The notes below the pieces were generated by a model that saw nothing but the letters and a program-made list of their open reading frames with translations, was not told where the DNA came from and searched no databases. The position numbers and the translations under genes are program-made. Shown here in pieces: positions 5,294 to 5,375 of a stretch of DNA of 5,375 nucleotides; the first letter of the stretch is position 1; every line of letters begins with the position of its first letter. The stretch lies in the NCBI GenBank assembly GCA_004525335.1, contig SPCL01000139.1, positions 1-5,375 of the forward strand, read 5' to 3'. Origin of the DNA: Thermodesulfobacteriales bacterium (GTDB lineage: Bacteria; Desulfobacterota_D; UBA1144; Nemesobacterales; UBA2774).

Positions 5294-5375
5294 ATGAAAG
5301 GATTGATTATCAAAGATCCATGGATCACGCATATCTTGAATGGATCAAAAACATGGGAAATCAGAGGTTCAGCCA
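5294..5375 (+). CDS. ASCH-domain protein, N-terminal part only (cut by window edge)
   Basis: Twenty-seven residues are visible, beginning MKGLIIKDPWITHILNGSKT and continuing WEIRGSA. This is the characteristic start of an ASCH (PUA-like) domain: a first strand MK-x-LIIK, then PW or PY, a helix with I-x-x-IL-x-G-x-K, and T-WE-x-R. ASCH domains bind RNA or modified bases, and some members act as amidohydrolases on N4-acetylcytidine; the function here cannot be told from the fragment. The reading frame is open to the right edge. It may be part of the nuclease module, since it follows in the same direction and also belongs to a nucleic-acid-handling family, or an unrelated neighbour with its own promoter. 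Confidence 0.75.
   Translation, partial: MKGLIIKDPWITHILNGSKTWEIRGSA

Noticed and set aside
1..5375. CRISPR array, tRNA, rRNA or transposase
   Set aside because: I saw no regularly spaced repeats, no cloverleaf or conserved rRNA segments and no transposase or integrase motifs on either strand, although a CARF gene made a nearby CRISPR locus worth looking for.

Overview
The window looks archaeal, most likely a methanogen-type euryarchaeote, although the genus cannot be fixed from the sequence alone. The evidence is a textbook TATA box (TTTATATAA, 2018-2026) about 25 nt ahead of a start codon with no Shine-Dalgarno, a second leaderless-type promoter ahead of the last gene, a zinc-ribbon/PH-like small protein, and a CARF-winged-helix regulator of the HFX_2341 (DUF6293) type, a family I know from archaea.

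Left part (1 to about 1167): a stretch visibly richer in G+C than the rest. It holds one recognisable gene (358-975), a zinc-ribbon protein with a C-terminal beta-rich domain. This gene appears to carry a one-base deletion near base 900, because its natural C-terminus continues in another reading frame to a stop at 951-953. Two copies of TGCGCGCGCGCA flank it. The first 357 bases hold no gene I can support.

Centre and right (1168-5200): an A+T-rich module. A CARF-wHTH regulator (1971-1168, minus strand) is divergent from a tight three-gene operon on the plus strand: a small zinc-finger protein (2046-2360), a YaaA-like domain fused to a RelE/ParE-type toxin (2357-3463), and a long protein with an unknown N-terminal domain, a GIY-YIG-type nuclease and a second YaaA-like domain (3473-5200). 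The 74-bp region between the divergent starts has a single near-symmetrical TATA box and several small palindromes, so the CARF protein may control both directions. At the right edge begins an ASCH-domain protein (5294 onward, incomplete) with its own promoter-like TATA element.

Interpretation: the central module pairs a probable nucleotide-sensing regulator with two proteins, each joining a YaaA-like domain to a predicted nuclease, one acting on RNA (RelE-like) and one on DNA (GIY-YIG). No known defence or toxin-antitoxin system that I recognise has this layout. I regard it as a candidate undescribed defence or stress system. That function is an inference from domain content and gene order.
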